Source: Diplonema papillatum
Lineage: Eukaryota > Euglenozoa > Diplonemea > Diplonemida > Diplonemidae
Direction: 5' to 3'
Assembly (NCBI GenBank): GCA_030068145.1
Contig: JAPJBO010000064.1
Location: 407,447 to 471,446, forward strand
Length of the DNA: 64,000 nucleotides
In this document: in pieces, positions 23,670 through 32,167 of the stretch
Layout of the letters: each line of letters opens with the position of its first letter
How positions within the stretch are numbered: position 1 is the stretch's first letter
Made by a program: the position numbers and the translations under genes
Notes under the pieces: generated by a model
Databases searched by the model: none
What the model was told of the DNA's origin: nothing
Seen by the model: the letters and a program-made list of their open reading frames with translations, nothing else

Positions 23670-23710
23670 GTCACGGGATGTTTGGCAGCCGCTGCTAAAC
23701 ATCCCGTGAC
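23670..23710. repeat. 14-bp inverted repeat immediately upstream of the LINE
   Basis: GTCACGGGATGTTT at 23670-23683 is the exact reverse complement of 23697-23710, with a 13-nt spacer. It ends where the spliced-leader remnant begins. A related sequence sharing GGCAGCCGCTGCT lies at 39645-39690 without the second arm, so the palindrome may have formed at the insertion junction. Confidence 0.65.
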
Positions 23711-23722
23711 TGTACTTTATTG
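23710..23722 (+). other. 3' 13 nt of the spliced leader at the LINE 5' end
   Basis: CTGTACTTTATTG is identical to the last 13 nt of the complete leader at 48942-48980. It is followed directly by GTGTCTTGCC, the 5' UTR of the OTU-LINE. The position suggests that the LINE RNA was trans-spliced and that reverse transcription stopped inside the leader. A 13-nt match in 64 kb by chance is unlikely, though not impossible. Confidence 0.65.
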
Positions 23723-23870
23723 GTGTCTTGCCGTGGACACTCTCGAAGGAGAGCGGCACCGGGATCCGTCCCGGTAAAAGGAAGCACCAACAAAGTATCA
23801 AGAGGACGAAGACAACGGGAGACACACACACACACACATACACACAAAGCAGTACGCCTGTGAGCGCGCG

Positions 23871-24257
23871 ATGGCGGATCCGGGGTTCAGGGAACTCGCC
23901 GCCCAAGTGCAGGCTCAGGGCCAGCAGATGGCGACCCTGATGGCCGCCGTCAACGGTCTGGTGGAACAGGCCCGCTCGGGTGGTGCACGGGTGAGGGACG
24001 CTCGCTCCATCTGGTTGGACGAGGAGGACGAGGAGGAGGCCGAGCGGGGGATCGATCCAGACGGAACCGACGGGGAGGTGGAGGGCTCGGAGATGCGAGG
24101 GAAGGCATCAGTGGACGAAGCACAAGACGGCGGGAAGAGTAAAAAGAAAGGAAAGCGTTCGAAGGCAGAGGACACGGGCGGAAGAGGCGTAAAGGGCAGG
24201 ACGAATGCAGGTGAGAACGACGACGGCAGGCGAAGCAAGCAGCGTCGACAGGAATAG
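23871..24257 (+). CDS. LINE ORF1 N-terminal part (128 aa), frameshifted from the rest
   Basis: It starts at an ATG 148 nt after the leader remnant. The product opens with a helical Q/A-rich segment (MADPGFRELAAQVQAQ), then becomes strongly acidic (DEEDEEEAE) and lysine-rich (KSKKKGKRSK). It ends at TAG 24255. The neighbouring frame is open immediately after and reads KKKKKHNGGWTEVSGKK, a basic run followed by a WTEV motif of the kind often found near the start of gag-like LINE proteins. The two parts are therefore probably one ORF1 with an indel at about 24200-24280. A programmed shift is possible, but I see no clear slippery site. Confidence 0.55.
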   Translation: MADPGFRELAAQVQAQGQQMATLMAAVNGLVEQARSGGARVRDARSIWLDEEDEEEAERGIDPDGTDGEVEGSEMRGKASVDEAQDGGKSKKKGKRSKAEDTGGRGVKGRTNAGENDDGRRSKQRRQE

Positions 24258-24298
24258 GGAGCAAGAAGAAGAAGAAGCACAACGGGGGCTGGACGGAG

Positions 24299-25888
24299 GT
24301 GTCGGGCAAGAAGGAGAGGAAGCCGACGGCCGAGCGCGCGATGGAAGAGGTCGGGCAGAGGAAGGCCGAAGAAGACGGGAAGCCAGTCGAAGGGGCGAGG
24401 AAGACGAAGATTGAGCTGAGGCAGGAGGATTGGGGAGTGCCAGTGGTAGAACACACCAAGCTGGCGGAAGCCACGGTGGCGTTCGCGCCCATGGCGAGCG
24501 CGCGGAAGATACGACGTGAGGGGATGCCGGAGGGCTCGGCCATGGTCACAGTGGCGGCTCTGGAGGGCAGTAGGCGGACAGACGTGGTCTGCAGGGTTGA
24601 CGGCGCGGAGAAGGTGCTGCCGGCATACGTGACGAGGTCTCCGGAGGGGGATGTGGTGTACGCGCCCGCGGATGTGAAGGAAGTCGACCGCCCGCCGACG
24701 ACGACGGTGCTGATTTGCGCCGAGATGGATGCACGCTGGTGCGGAGCGGAGACGCTGGCAGCCCTGCAGGAACCGTCGGGGGGGCGGGTGCTGAAGGCGG
24801 AGTGCAGGCGGCTCGCGGAAGAGGCAGAGGTGAAGCTAAGCCCGCACAGCATGTTTAATGTGCGGCGGGTGCACCGGGTGTACCAGCTGATGGTACGGGT
24901 CGAAGGAGAGCACGTCGAGAAGCTGCTGAAGGTTTCGGGCAGAAGAGGGCTCTTCCTACGCATGCCGCGGTGGAGGGAGGGATCGGAGGCCAACGAGGTG
25001 GTGTGGCTAGCTGACGCGGAGGCGTCGCTGAAGAGCGCTCTCATGTTCGCACAGAGGGAAGGCTGCCTAGGCCTTGCTCGCAGTCGCGCGCGGCTGGGGG
25101 TGAGGGTCGAAGGCGGCAAGTCCGAGCAGGTGCGGCGAAAGCTGGGCGAAGCGGCGGCGAAGCAGGGGCCGCCCGCGATGCATTACTTGGTGAGGGGAGC
25201 GCAGGCGCGCGATGCCGCTTCGGATCTTGAGGCGACCATGAAGGCGGCGGGATGGACGTGTCGCCAAGTCGCGTCCTACCGGAGCAAGACGCATGGGGAC
25301 ACGCGCGTCGTTGCCAGCGAGGAGCCGCCCCCGCATCGACTGATAAGCGCGGGAGGAGCGCTGATGAAGGTCGACGACGAGACCGAGGAGGACAGGTCCG
25401 GACGGCGGCCGAAGTCGCAGGTGTGGGATGCAAGGGCGGAGAGGACGCCGAAGGTCTCGTCGTACCTCGAGGCGATGCGACGGCAGGGACAGGAGAAGAC
25501 GAGTACACCCGAGCAACCGAAGGGCGCGGGCGACAATAATGGCGCGGTGCAACAGCTCCGGGCGGAGAACGCGGAGCTACGCGCGAAGAACGACGCGCTG
25601 CGTGGAGACATCGCAGCACTCGGCGTTCAGATGGCCAAGCTGACCGAGATGGTCGCGACGATGAGGCCGAAGACACCCCCGGCGATGCCCGTAGACCGAA
25701 CCCCGGTCAAGAAGAAGGCGCCGAAGACGCCCGTCGCCACACCGACGAAGCAGAAGACGGGACGGGCCGAGGCTCCGTCTGAAGACGTCCACATGACGCA
25801 ACCGAAGCGTCCGCTGGGAACGCCGGGGAAGTCACCGTTAGCGAAGACGAAGAAGGCGCACCAACCGGCGTCGGCGAAGCGTTCGTGA
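24299..25888 (+). CDS. LINE ORF1 main part, gag-like RNA-binding protein (529 aa)
   Basis: The listed start is a GTG. The frame is open upstream into the 128-aa segment, so the true start is probably 23871 with a frameshift. No CCHC knuckle is visible. The middle (residues about 140-300) looks like a folded alpha/beta region. Residues about 420-455 form a heptad-like coiled coil (QLRAENAELRAKNDALRG). The C-terminus is rich in K, P and T, as in nucleic-acid-binding tails. It ends 15 nt before ORF2. Expected role, from other LINEs: coat the RNA and form the ribonucleoprotein with the ORF2 product. I assign it by position and composition, not by a recognised domain. Confidence 0.6.
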   Translation: MSGKKERKPTAERAMEEVGQRKAEEDGKPVEGARKTKIELRQEDWGVPVVEHTKLAEATVAFAPMASARKIRREGMPEGSAMVTVAALEGSRRTDVVCRVDGAEKVLPAYVTRSPEGDVVYAPADVKEVDRPPTTTVLICAEMDARWCGAETLAALQEPSGGRVLKAECRRLAEEAEVKLSPHSMFNVRRVHRVYQLMVRVEGEHVEKLLKVSGRRGLFLRMPRWREGSEANEVVWLADAEASLKSALMFAQREGCLGLARSRARLGVRVEGGKSEQVRRKLGEAAAKQGPPAMHYLVRGAQARDAASDLEATMKAAGWTCRQVASYRSKTHGDTRVVASEEPPPHRLISAGGALMKVDDETEEDRSGRRPKSQVWDARAERTPKVSSYLEAMRRQGQEKTSTPEQPKGAGDNNGAVQQLRAENAELRAKNDALRGDIAALGVQMAKLTEMVATMRPKTPPAMPVDRTPVKKKAPKTPVATPTKQKTGRAEAPSEDVHMTQPKRPLGTPGKSPLAKTKKAHQPASAKRS

Positions 25889-25903
25889 CTGACGAACGAC
25901 GAG

Positions 25904-27181
25904 ATGCGTGGCGGAGGGAAGACGCTCGAAACGCTGGGGTCTAGGTTGAAGGAAGCGGCGGACGCGATGGGAGCTAGTGTGCAAGAGATTCCTGGGGACG
26001 GTGCCTGCCAGTTCGCAGCGGTCGTGGCCGGGCTGCCGGGATGGTCGGTAGGGGGGCTTCGTGCGCGTGTCGTGGACGCGATGTTGGAGGACCCGACGTT
26101 CGAGGATCACTTCGCGCCGTCCGAAAGGTACGGCAGCTGGGAGTTCTACGTGGAGGCGATGCGGGGACCGTACGAGTACGGGGACGAGATGACGCTGACG
26201 GCAGCCGCAACGGTCACCGGGACGACAATCTGGGTACTGGACAGCAGGAGTCCGCACATCCTGCGACGATACGCACCTCGCGCGGGCGCCACAGGGGAGC
26301 AGGCGGTAGTCACGTATGTGCCGGAACACTACGACCGACTCCTACTCCCGGGCAGCGCAATGGCAGAGCTGGCGCGACGTACAGGCACGGTGGAAACTGT
26401 GGCAGTCCTACAATCAATCAAAGAATCAGCAAGACAGCGGCTGATAACCGCGGGGGACGTCGGACAAAACCCTGGTCCCGGCCGCGCGGAGATGAGGTTC
26501 GCGACGTTAAACGTAACCAACCTACTACAGTATCTCCCAGCGGCCGACGCGGTGGAAGCGGATCTTCTCTGCTGCCAGGAGGTGACACTCCTACCGTGCA
26601 AGCGGGTGCAGGCGGAGGAATACCTGCGGAAATGGTGCTGCCACTGGGGTCTGCCACCACCCGGAAGACTCTGTAGGAACTCCGGTAGTCGCTCGACGAT
26701 GAACGCCGCGAACGGAGGGCTCTCGACACTAGTGCTGAGACCGATACCGGCGTACGATACGATGACGGCGCTCTCGCACGCAGCAATACGGTCCCCGGAC
26801 CGAGTGAGCCATACGGTAGTGGCAACAGGGGCCGGCAACACGTTCGTGCACGTGTTCAATGTCTACTGCCCTTCCGGAAACGGGAGGGCGGAGAGCGAGG
26901 AGCGTGAGGACATGCTGGAGAAGATCCTCTTCGCAGCGGCGGATAGCCTCGGTGACGTCCCCATAATGGTGATGGGTGACCTGAACACAGAAGAAGACCG
27001 GTCCCTAGTACTGCGGAAGGCACTAAGGAATGGATGGTCCGACGCAGCGGAACTGCACCATGCGCGTACCGGTGACACACCACCACCACCGACCTTTACC
27101 AGCGCCCGGACATCGGGCACGAGGATCGATGAACCTGGACGAGCAATCGAAGAAGAAGCGAGGCACCAAACGCGCGCCTGA
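25904..27181 (+). CDS. LINE ORF2, 5' part: OTU cysteine protease, 2A-like peptide, APE endonuclease (425 aa, truncated)
   Basis: ATG at 25904. Residues 20-150 form an OTU-type protease: GDGACQF supplies Asp32 and Cys35, EYGDEMTL matches the conserved middle motif, and PEHYD supplies His142. Residues 184-192 read GDVGQNPGP, a 2A-like ribosome-skipping motif, directly followed by the endonuclease. The APE-type endonuclease covers residues 195-410, with MRFATLN, CCQE (Glu226), VMGDLN (Asp359, Asn361) and TSGTRID. The expected IDY...S box is then broken: after RID the frame reads unrelated residues and stops at 27179. Reverse transcriptase is absent. If the 2A works, translation releases the OTU part from the nuclease. 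Family knowledge: Dualen-type LINEs combine OTU and APE. Confidence 0.8.
   Translation: MRGGGKTLETLGSRLKEAADAMGASVQEIPGDGACQFAAVVAGLPGWSVGGLRARVVDAMLEDPTFEDHFAPSERYGSWEFYVEAMRGPYEYGDEMTLTAAATVTGTTIWVLDSRSPHILRRYAPRAGATGEQAVVTYVPEHYDRLLLPGSAMAELARRTGTVETVAVLQSIKESARQRLITAGDVGQNPGPGRAEMRFATLNVTNLLQYLPAADAVEADLLCCQEVTLLPCKRVQAEEYLRKWCCHWGLPPPGRLCRNSGSRSTMNAANGGLSTLVLRPIPAYDTMTALSHAAIRSPDRVSHTVVATGAGNTFVHVFNVYCPSGNGRAESEEREDMLEKILFAAADSLGDVPIMVMGDLNTEEDRSLVLRKALRNGWSDAAELHHARTGDTPPPPTFTSARTSGTRIDEPGRAIEEEARHQTRA
26453..26479 (+). other. 2A-like ribosome-skipping motif GDVGQNPGP
   Basis: The consensus is D(V/I)ExNPGP. Here the Glu is Gly (DVGQNPGP), while the NPG|P core is intact. It sits between the OTU and endonuclease domains, the usual place for 2A-like sequences in LINE ORF2 proteins, and is preceded by a hydrophobic RLITA stretch. 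Activity with the E-to-G change is uncertain. Confidence 0.7.
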
Positions 27182-27250
27182 GCGCGACGATCAAGTCGAG
27201 CTAAAGAGGCGAAAGAATGACACATCACGTACGAAGAGATAACCGCGACA

Positions 27251-28925
27251 CCGCAAATCGCCACAGATTATTTGCATTCTAACCCAAACTATCAGAGGCG
27301 GTCGCGGTCGAAGACGGCAACCCGAGCGAGGAGCAAGGTTTATAACCAGAATTACAGTCATAATGGCCATGCTGAAGGCAAGGTTGCGTTGCAGGAGGAG
27401 AAACTGGTGCTTGGCCGAGGATAAGATGGCTATGGCGGCAGGGGCAGAACAGAGAGACAGCGAGTCCTTCTTGTGGGGTAGTCACGCCTTCGCAGTCCTA
27501 GGACCTCCGCCCACTTGCATACAGCCGTCGACTGGCCTTTCCCAAGAGGACGAGTTGGAATGCAGGTACCATCTCCGGAGAGCTTCCGGTTTCTCCCAGA
27601 GTAGAGGAGCTGATGCAAACGCCACCTGGGCTTCTGAACGTGATTGCAGATCACCTTCTTGCCCAAACCCAAGAGGGATTGGAGTGTCGGAATGGCGCGC
27701 AAGGAGAGGCTCTGGCTTGTTTGCTTCTTTCGCTGGCGAGAGGGAGACTTCGGACACGGCAAAGCCTTGGGTTCTTCGGGCTCTGCATCCTTCTATTCCA
27801 GAGATCGTAGAGCAGTTTGCCGACAACAACATTAGCCTTGAATGGCATGCTTCGGGTGAGGGCATGCAGTTTATGAAGAAGTAACTTCTTCTCAGCTTCC
27901 CTTCCATGCAGACAGTAACTTCTTATCAGCTTCCCTTCCATGCAGACAAGTTGGACTCAAGCACATATCTTCGTCTATCACCGGACTCTTGATTGCGTGC
28001 TGCCAATTTTATCTGTGGGATGTCCAAGATATTCTGCAGATCTCGATCGGTCAGGCCTCTGCCATCCGTCACGATAACGCGATTATTTTCAAGGACCAGT
28101 ACAAGCACGCAATGGTGGCAACTGTGCTTTTCCTACAGTCCTCTTGGGGAACGTTGAAGGGGGCCCGGTAGCGAGATTTACTTAGGTCCTGCAAGCGTGA
28201 GCCAACCGACTTCTGCGAGTCCTGCGATAGCGTGCGAGTCTACTTTCCAACGAATCCTTCATGCCCCGGCGTCACGAAAGCACCACCCCCGACACCCCGA
28301 AGGCTCCATTTTTCAAAAGGCTTGGCCCTTCTGTGGAAAGCCCAAGCAAGAGGAACCGGTTTGCTCACTCCAAAGCTCCCGGTTTGGCGCCGTGCGTGGC
28401 GTTTGAAAAAATCCACTACAAAAAAAAAAAAAAAAAGACGTTAACCCAAACAACTTCCGCCGGTAGAGAAATCTTGCCTAAAGGAATCAACTGCCTTCGG
28501 GTAGGCTAGTCTGACACTAGTTGTCGTCGGGAAAAAAAAAAAAAAGACACCCCAAGGTCAGTTCCCCGTAGTTCCCCCGTAGTTCCCCCTGGCTATACCG
28601 ACCACACCAAAAATGTACTTTTTTTCCCGGAAAGCATTTTTTACCATCCCGGGAACTATGGACCGATACATGGGGAGGAGGGAAAAAAAGTACACACCCG
28701 GAAAAAAAGTCTTTTTTTTCCCCGAAAAATTGTCCTCTTCTTCTGAAAGAGAAAAAAAGAACTATGTCTCCTGTTTTGCGAAGAACTCAAAATGATCGGA
28801 AGAGTCGTGCCTTTGTCAAAGGGGGAGTACGATGAGCACTTCCGAGCTCTCCGCAGACAAGATGGTGATTGTGAGGACACATCCGCGATACCACGACTAA
28901 TAGCCAGAAACCTTGAACCTTGGAA
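27251..28925. other. Gene-free stretch between two LINE fragments
   Basis: No recognisable gene. A 34-bp direct duplication (GTAACTTCTT.TCAGCTTCCC...) lies at 27881-27948. On the minus strand, 27926-28108 gives a protein-like 60-residue frame (LENNRVIVTDGRGLTD) without detectable start context or family. A-tracts occur at 28421-28435 and 28531-28545. Around 28613-28694, TGTACTTTTTTTCCCGG and GGGAAAAAAAGTACA form an imperfect hairpin. Confidence 0.5.
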
Positions 28926-30704
28926 GTCAGAACCGCCCACGATCTCTGAAGTTGCGGGCGCCTCTCGTAGGCTTTTAAGGTCAGCAAGGCGGCCGGTCCG
29001 GATGGAGTTCCGAACGCATTCTTGCGCGTCCCTGACGTACAAGAAAAGGTCACCGAGTTTTGTCGGGAGGCGTACATGCAGGCACCGCCCTCCAACCGCT
29101 GTATAAGAAAGGCAACCGGCGTGATTTAGGGAACTACCGCCAAATCACCCTCGCATCGTGCTGCGGGAAGCTGTACCACGGCAGGCCCTACGTGACCAAA
29201 TTGGGCAAGTTGACAGCGTCCTTCTTCCAACACAGAATGGGGGAAGGCCAGGCAGGGCACGTCTGAACACGTCCTCTGCCTGAGAAGCGTAGTACAGCAG
29301 ATCAGGATGGAAAAGGAAGGCGAAGCTTTTTTAGTGTTCGTAGACTTTTCGACCGCTTTCGACAGCGTTTTCTGGTCCGCATTAGAAAAGCTTCTCAGAG
29401 CCTACGGTGTACCGGATTCGCTCCGGAGTGCTATCATTAGTACATACCGTGGGGCGACAACACAGGTTCGCACGCCACATGGTCTAACGGAGGCCATCGA
29501 GCTTTGCTTGGGCGTCCTCCAAGGGGCCAACGCTGTTCAACCTCGTGATCGATGCGATCATGAGAGAAGTTGAGGGGTGGACATTCCGAACGCCGGCGTG
29601 TGCTTTGGTCCTACGTGTGGACGATGGCATATCCGCCTGAAGCACCTTGAATTTGTCGATGACATTGTTCTAATAGCCCGATCAGCAGCTAGAGTTCTCC
29701 TGCACAAGCTCACTGCGGCAGCCGCGAAGTATGGCCTGAAGGTCAACTACGGCGTAGGCAAAACAGAGGTAGTCGTCCTGGGTTCGCCAGTTGTACGTAC
29801 CGTAACGCGTCCAGATGGGGCCTCCGTCCGTGAGGTTCCGGACTACAAATACCTCGGCTCCATGCTCGTCGACAGCAGAGCGGATTTCCTACGGAACAAG
29901 TCTTTGGCCTGGGTAGCAGTACACAGTCTGTTTGGCGGTCCACGATTAGGCTCGACCTAAGGGTTTTGTTTTTCAAAACGCTCGTGGCAAAACGCCCGTC
30001 TTTCTGTCAGGCGCCGAAACTTGGATCATTGGCACTTCCCTGCTTCCTGAGATCACGGGAGCATACACTTGTCTAGTTCGGTTTGTTCGAGGCATTAAGG
30101 TCTACAGTCGCGAGACGCGCTGTAGCAACAATGACCTCTTTGCGGATCAGTTCCCGAGTGTTGCAGAGAAAGCGGCTCCGCTTCGCTGAGCACTGCCTGA
30201 GGGCGGACCAGCCCGCGTCGAAAGAAGAAACGCGGTCGACCTCCGCTTTCTCATCTCGATGTGCTCCAACGTGACCTGATCCGGGAGCTTATGGCAGACA
30301 GGGTAGCGTGGGACGCGAAGGTCCAGCGGGTGGTGGAGGCCACCAGGCAGAGAACCGTGCGGCCGCCGCGGAAGACGCGGAAAGGCATGAAGGCACGTGG
30401 GACCGGATCCGGACGACCCCGGAAGGGCGGGATCTCGCAGGCTGCGCGGCGCATGCGCAAGGACCAACTCATTTCTGCGGCACCGACCTGCCACGTTCAA
30501 GCTTGCTCCGACCACTGCACCCTCTGCCGACACTCGCTAGCCGTCGACGCTCATGACGGCAGCCCCATCCTGAAGTGCAAATACTGCCGACGCGTCACTG
30601 CTGCTGTGTGCGCTCGGATTGGCGCCGCTCAAGCAGCCACCTTATGTCACTCGTTTGTTTGTAAAGATTGCTCCGTTCTTCTCCCTGACTTGTTCCCGGA
30701 TTAG
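28926..30704 (+). pseudogene. LINE reverse transcriptase pseudogene with zinc-binding C-terminal tail
   Basis: RT blocks occur in order but in different frames: PPTISEV and KAAGPDGVPNAF (about 28935-29020), KKGNRRDLGNYRQITLAS (29107-29160), FVDFSTAFDSVFW motif A (29337-29375), GVLQG then LFNLVIDAIM after a frameshift and small deletion (29510-29570), LEFVDDIVLIARS motif C (29650-29690), KTEVVVLG and DYKYLGSM (29760-29865). Stops and frameshifts at about 29265, 29527, 29960 and 30080 inactivate it. The last frame, 30261-30704 (147 aa), is intact: DLIRELMADRVAWDAKV, a basic linker, then a Cys/His cluster (CTLCRHS, CKYCRR, CHSFVCKDC) likely to bind zinc. No endonuclease is seen upstream. The family is an APE-class LINE with a KYLGS motif, and it looks older than the OTU-LINE. 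Confidence 0.8.
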
Positions 30705-30728
30705 GATGACACATACTACTACTACTAC
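30705..30728 (+). repeat. LINE 3' end with (TAC)n tail
   Basis: The stop codon is followed by GGATGACACA and (TAC)5. The same join occurs in the truncated copies at 39359-39623 and 56897-57161, so the trinucleotide run marks the native 3' terminus of this LINE family. Confidence 0.75.
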
Positions 30729-30899
30729 AATTTAGTTCGGGCCACCAGGGCACCTTACTCCACTCCTCTGAAGTCCCCTGTTGGGGATGGTTGGGAGACC
30801 TTACAATCAAGCAAGGAAGATCCTTTACTGCGGAGCAATTTCCGCTAGCAGTACAACTACTGTGTGAACTAGAGATCTGGGAGTTCATCCCCAAACGCC

Positions 30900-30990
30900 T
30901 GGAGAAGTTGGCCAGTCAGGGAATCGAACCAGCGACCCTCAGGTTAGCAATCTGGCGCCCTGACCGCTATACCAGGTGTGCCCCTTCCAA
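30900..30990 (-). repeat. tRNA-like sequence (degenerate; possible SINE head or tRNA pseudogene)
   Basis: The reverse complement contains TATAGCGGTCAGG (A-box like), an anticodon-loop-like TTGCTAA and GGTTCGATTCC (B box). The anticodon and T stems contain mismatches, so I do not call a working tRNA. If folded, the anticodon would be GCT. Confidence 0.4.
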
Positions 30991-31003
30991 AAGGTATGCG
31001 GGT

Positions 31004-31085
31004 GGCAGAGTGACCGGGCGTCGGCCTTCAGGCCGGTAGGCCCGGGTTCGAACCCCGCCCATGGCATCTTTCCGGCCGAAGATTG
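31004..31085 (+). repeat. tRNA-derived SINE-like head, family 1
   Basis: GTGGCAGAGTGACCGGGCG (A box), a palindromic CGGCCTTCAGGCCG arm and GGGTTCGAACCCCGCC (B box) are in tRNA-like order, but the acceptor and T stems do not pair fully. Related copies lie at 31645-31715 (minus) and 46028-46097 (minus), which argues for a dispersed SINE-like family and not a single tRNA gene. Confidence 0.5.
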
Positions 31086-31212
31086 TTTTCGAGATTTGTT
31101 GCGTTCGGGGTCTAATGTGCCCGAAGTTTGCGTTTTTTGCGGAGTTCCCAGTATCTCGCGGTATTTGGGTTACCCCGCCGGGTGCAGTCTGGGAAAACGG
31201 GGTCCGGGGCCA

Positions 31213-31512
31213 CTGGTGCCGAACTTGCCATCACAGGCCAAACTTAGCATCACTCGAACTTCGCTTCACTTTTAGCATCGCACGAACACCAGAACTTAGC
31301 TTCACCCGAATGTTGCTTCGCCCGAACTTAGCTTCGCCGAACTTTGCTTCGCCCGAGCTTTGCTTCGCCCGAGCTTTGCTTCACCAGAACTTAGCTTCGC
31401 CCGAACTTAGCTTCGCCCGAACTTTGCTTCACCAGAACTTAGCTTCACCAGAACTCAGCTTCGCCCGAACTTAGCTTCGCCGAACGTTGCTCGGCGAACT
31501 TTGCTTCAGAAG
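31213..31512. repeat. Short tandem array, about 16-17 bp unit TTCGCCCGAACTTAGC
   Basis: Roughly 15 degenerate units alternate between AACTTAGC and AACTTTGC, with TTCGCCCG or TTCACCAG linkers. Related arrays occur at 31858-32092 and, in reverse orientation, at 45868-45905 and 46655-46800. The first 55 bp is nearly repeated at 31939-31993. Confidence 0.75.
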
Positions 31513-31644
31513 CGTCCACATGTGGACCACACGTATTTTCGGTTCATGGTCTCTCAAAACCGCGAGCTTTTGAGACTTCACAACGAACGGTGCCGGGCAC
31601 ATTCGACCCCGGAAACCATGAAAACCCCGAAAGTTACTACCACC

Positions 31645-31715
31645 AGAAAGGTGCCCTCGCCCGGGTTTGAACCCGGGCCTACCGGCCTGAAGGCCTGTAG
31701 GCCGGAGGGAGAAAA
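31645..31715 (-). repeat. tRNA-derived SINE-like head, inverted copy
   Basis: The reverse complement reads GGCCTTCAGGCCGGTAGG then CCCGGGTTCAAACCCGGGC and GGCACCTTTC, matching 31027-31080. The A-box half is missing. With the copy at 31004 it forms inverted flanks around the 31213-31512 array. Confidence 0.5.
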
Positions 31716-31857
31716 AAAAGCTAGCTCCACACAAGTATTCAAGAACAATACACTCGTACTAGTATCACAAAGCCAGGCGTGAGTAGGAGTGCGTGGTCCA
31801 TGCCGCGAAGTCGTTGGCGTGAGCCTCGATGGAGCGTGGATGAGTGCAGATCTTCTC

Positions 31858-32092
31858 CGGGTACTGGCGCCGAACTTGCCACACAGACCGAACTTACTAC
31901 CACACGCCGAACTCAGCATCACCAGAACTCCACCCGGGTACTTGTGCCGAACTTGCCACCACGCCAAACTTAGCATCACTCGAGCTTCGCTTCACCCGAA
32001 CTTAGCAACGCCCGAACCTTGCTTCACCAGAACTTGGCAACGCCCGAACTTAGCATCACTCGAGCTTTGCTTCACCAGAACTTAGCTGCCTA
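31858..32092. repeat. Second AACTTAGC tandem array
   Basis: Same unit and same leading segment as the array at 31213-31512. No coding potential. Confidence 0.7.
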
Positions 32093-32143
32093 GTTCGCCT
32101 TGCGCCGGTCCATCTAGTTATTAGTCTGCAGCACTTTGATGCC

Positions 32144-32167
32144 GTACTTTATTGTTTCTGTACTTTA
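32144..32167 (+). other. Two abutting spliced-leader fragments
   Basis: GTACTTTATTG (32144-32154) equals the last 11 nt of the leader, and TTTCTGTACTTTA (32155-32167) equals an internal 13-nt piece of it. The two are fused head to tail. Downstream sequence (GCAGGGAAATATG) is not recognised. Confidence 0.5.

Larger units (their letters stand above)
23711..27250 (+). mobile_element. Non-LTR retrotransposon, 5' part (gag-like ORF1, OTU-2A-APE ORF2), lacking RT
   Basis: The order is leader remnant, about 150-nt 5' UTR with a CACACACA run, ORF1 (23871-25888, one frameshift), then ORF2 (25904-27181). ORF2 encodes protease and endonuclease but is interrupted before the reverse transcriptase. GC content is visibly higher than in the flanks, and the frames are long and clean, so the insertion looks young. 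The OTU plus APE combination recalls Dualen/RandI elements described in Chlamydomonas. The right boundary is uncertain: after about 27130 the endonuclease frame is lost, and a lysine/arginine-rich frame in another phase (27129-27242) could be a displaced end of ORF2. No poly(A) tail or target-site duplication was recognised. Confidence 0.75.

Noticed and set aside
27926-28108. 60-codon minus frame (VIVTDGRGLTD...)
   Set aside because: Looks protein-like but is too short, with no family match and no supporting context; noted only inside the gap entry.
30900-30990. Functional tRNA-Ser(GCT) on the minus strand
   Set aside because: Anticodon and T stems contain several mismatches; only the boxes and loop match. 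Kept as a tRNA-like repeat.
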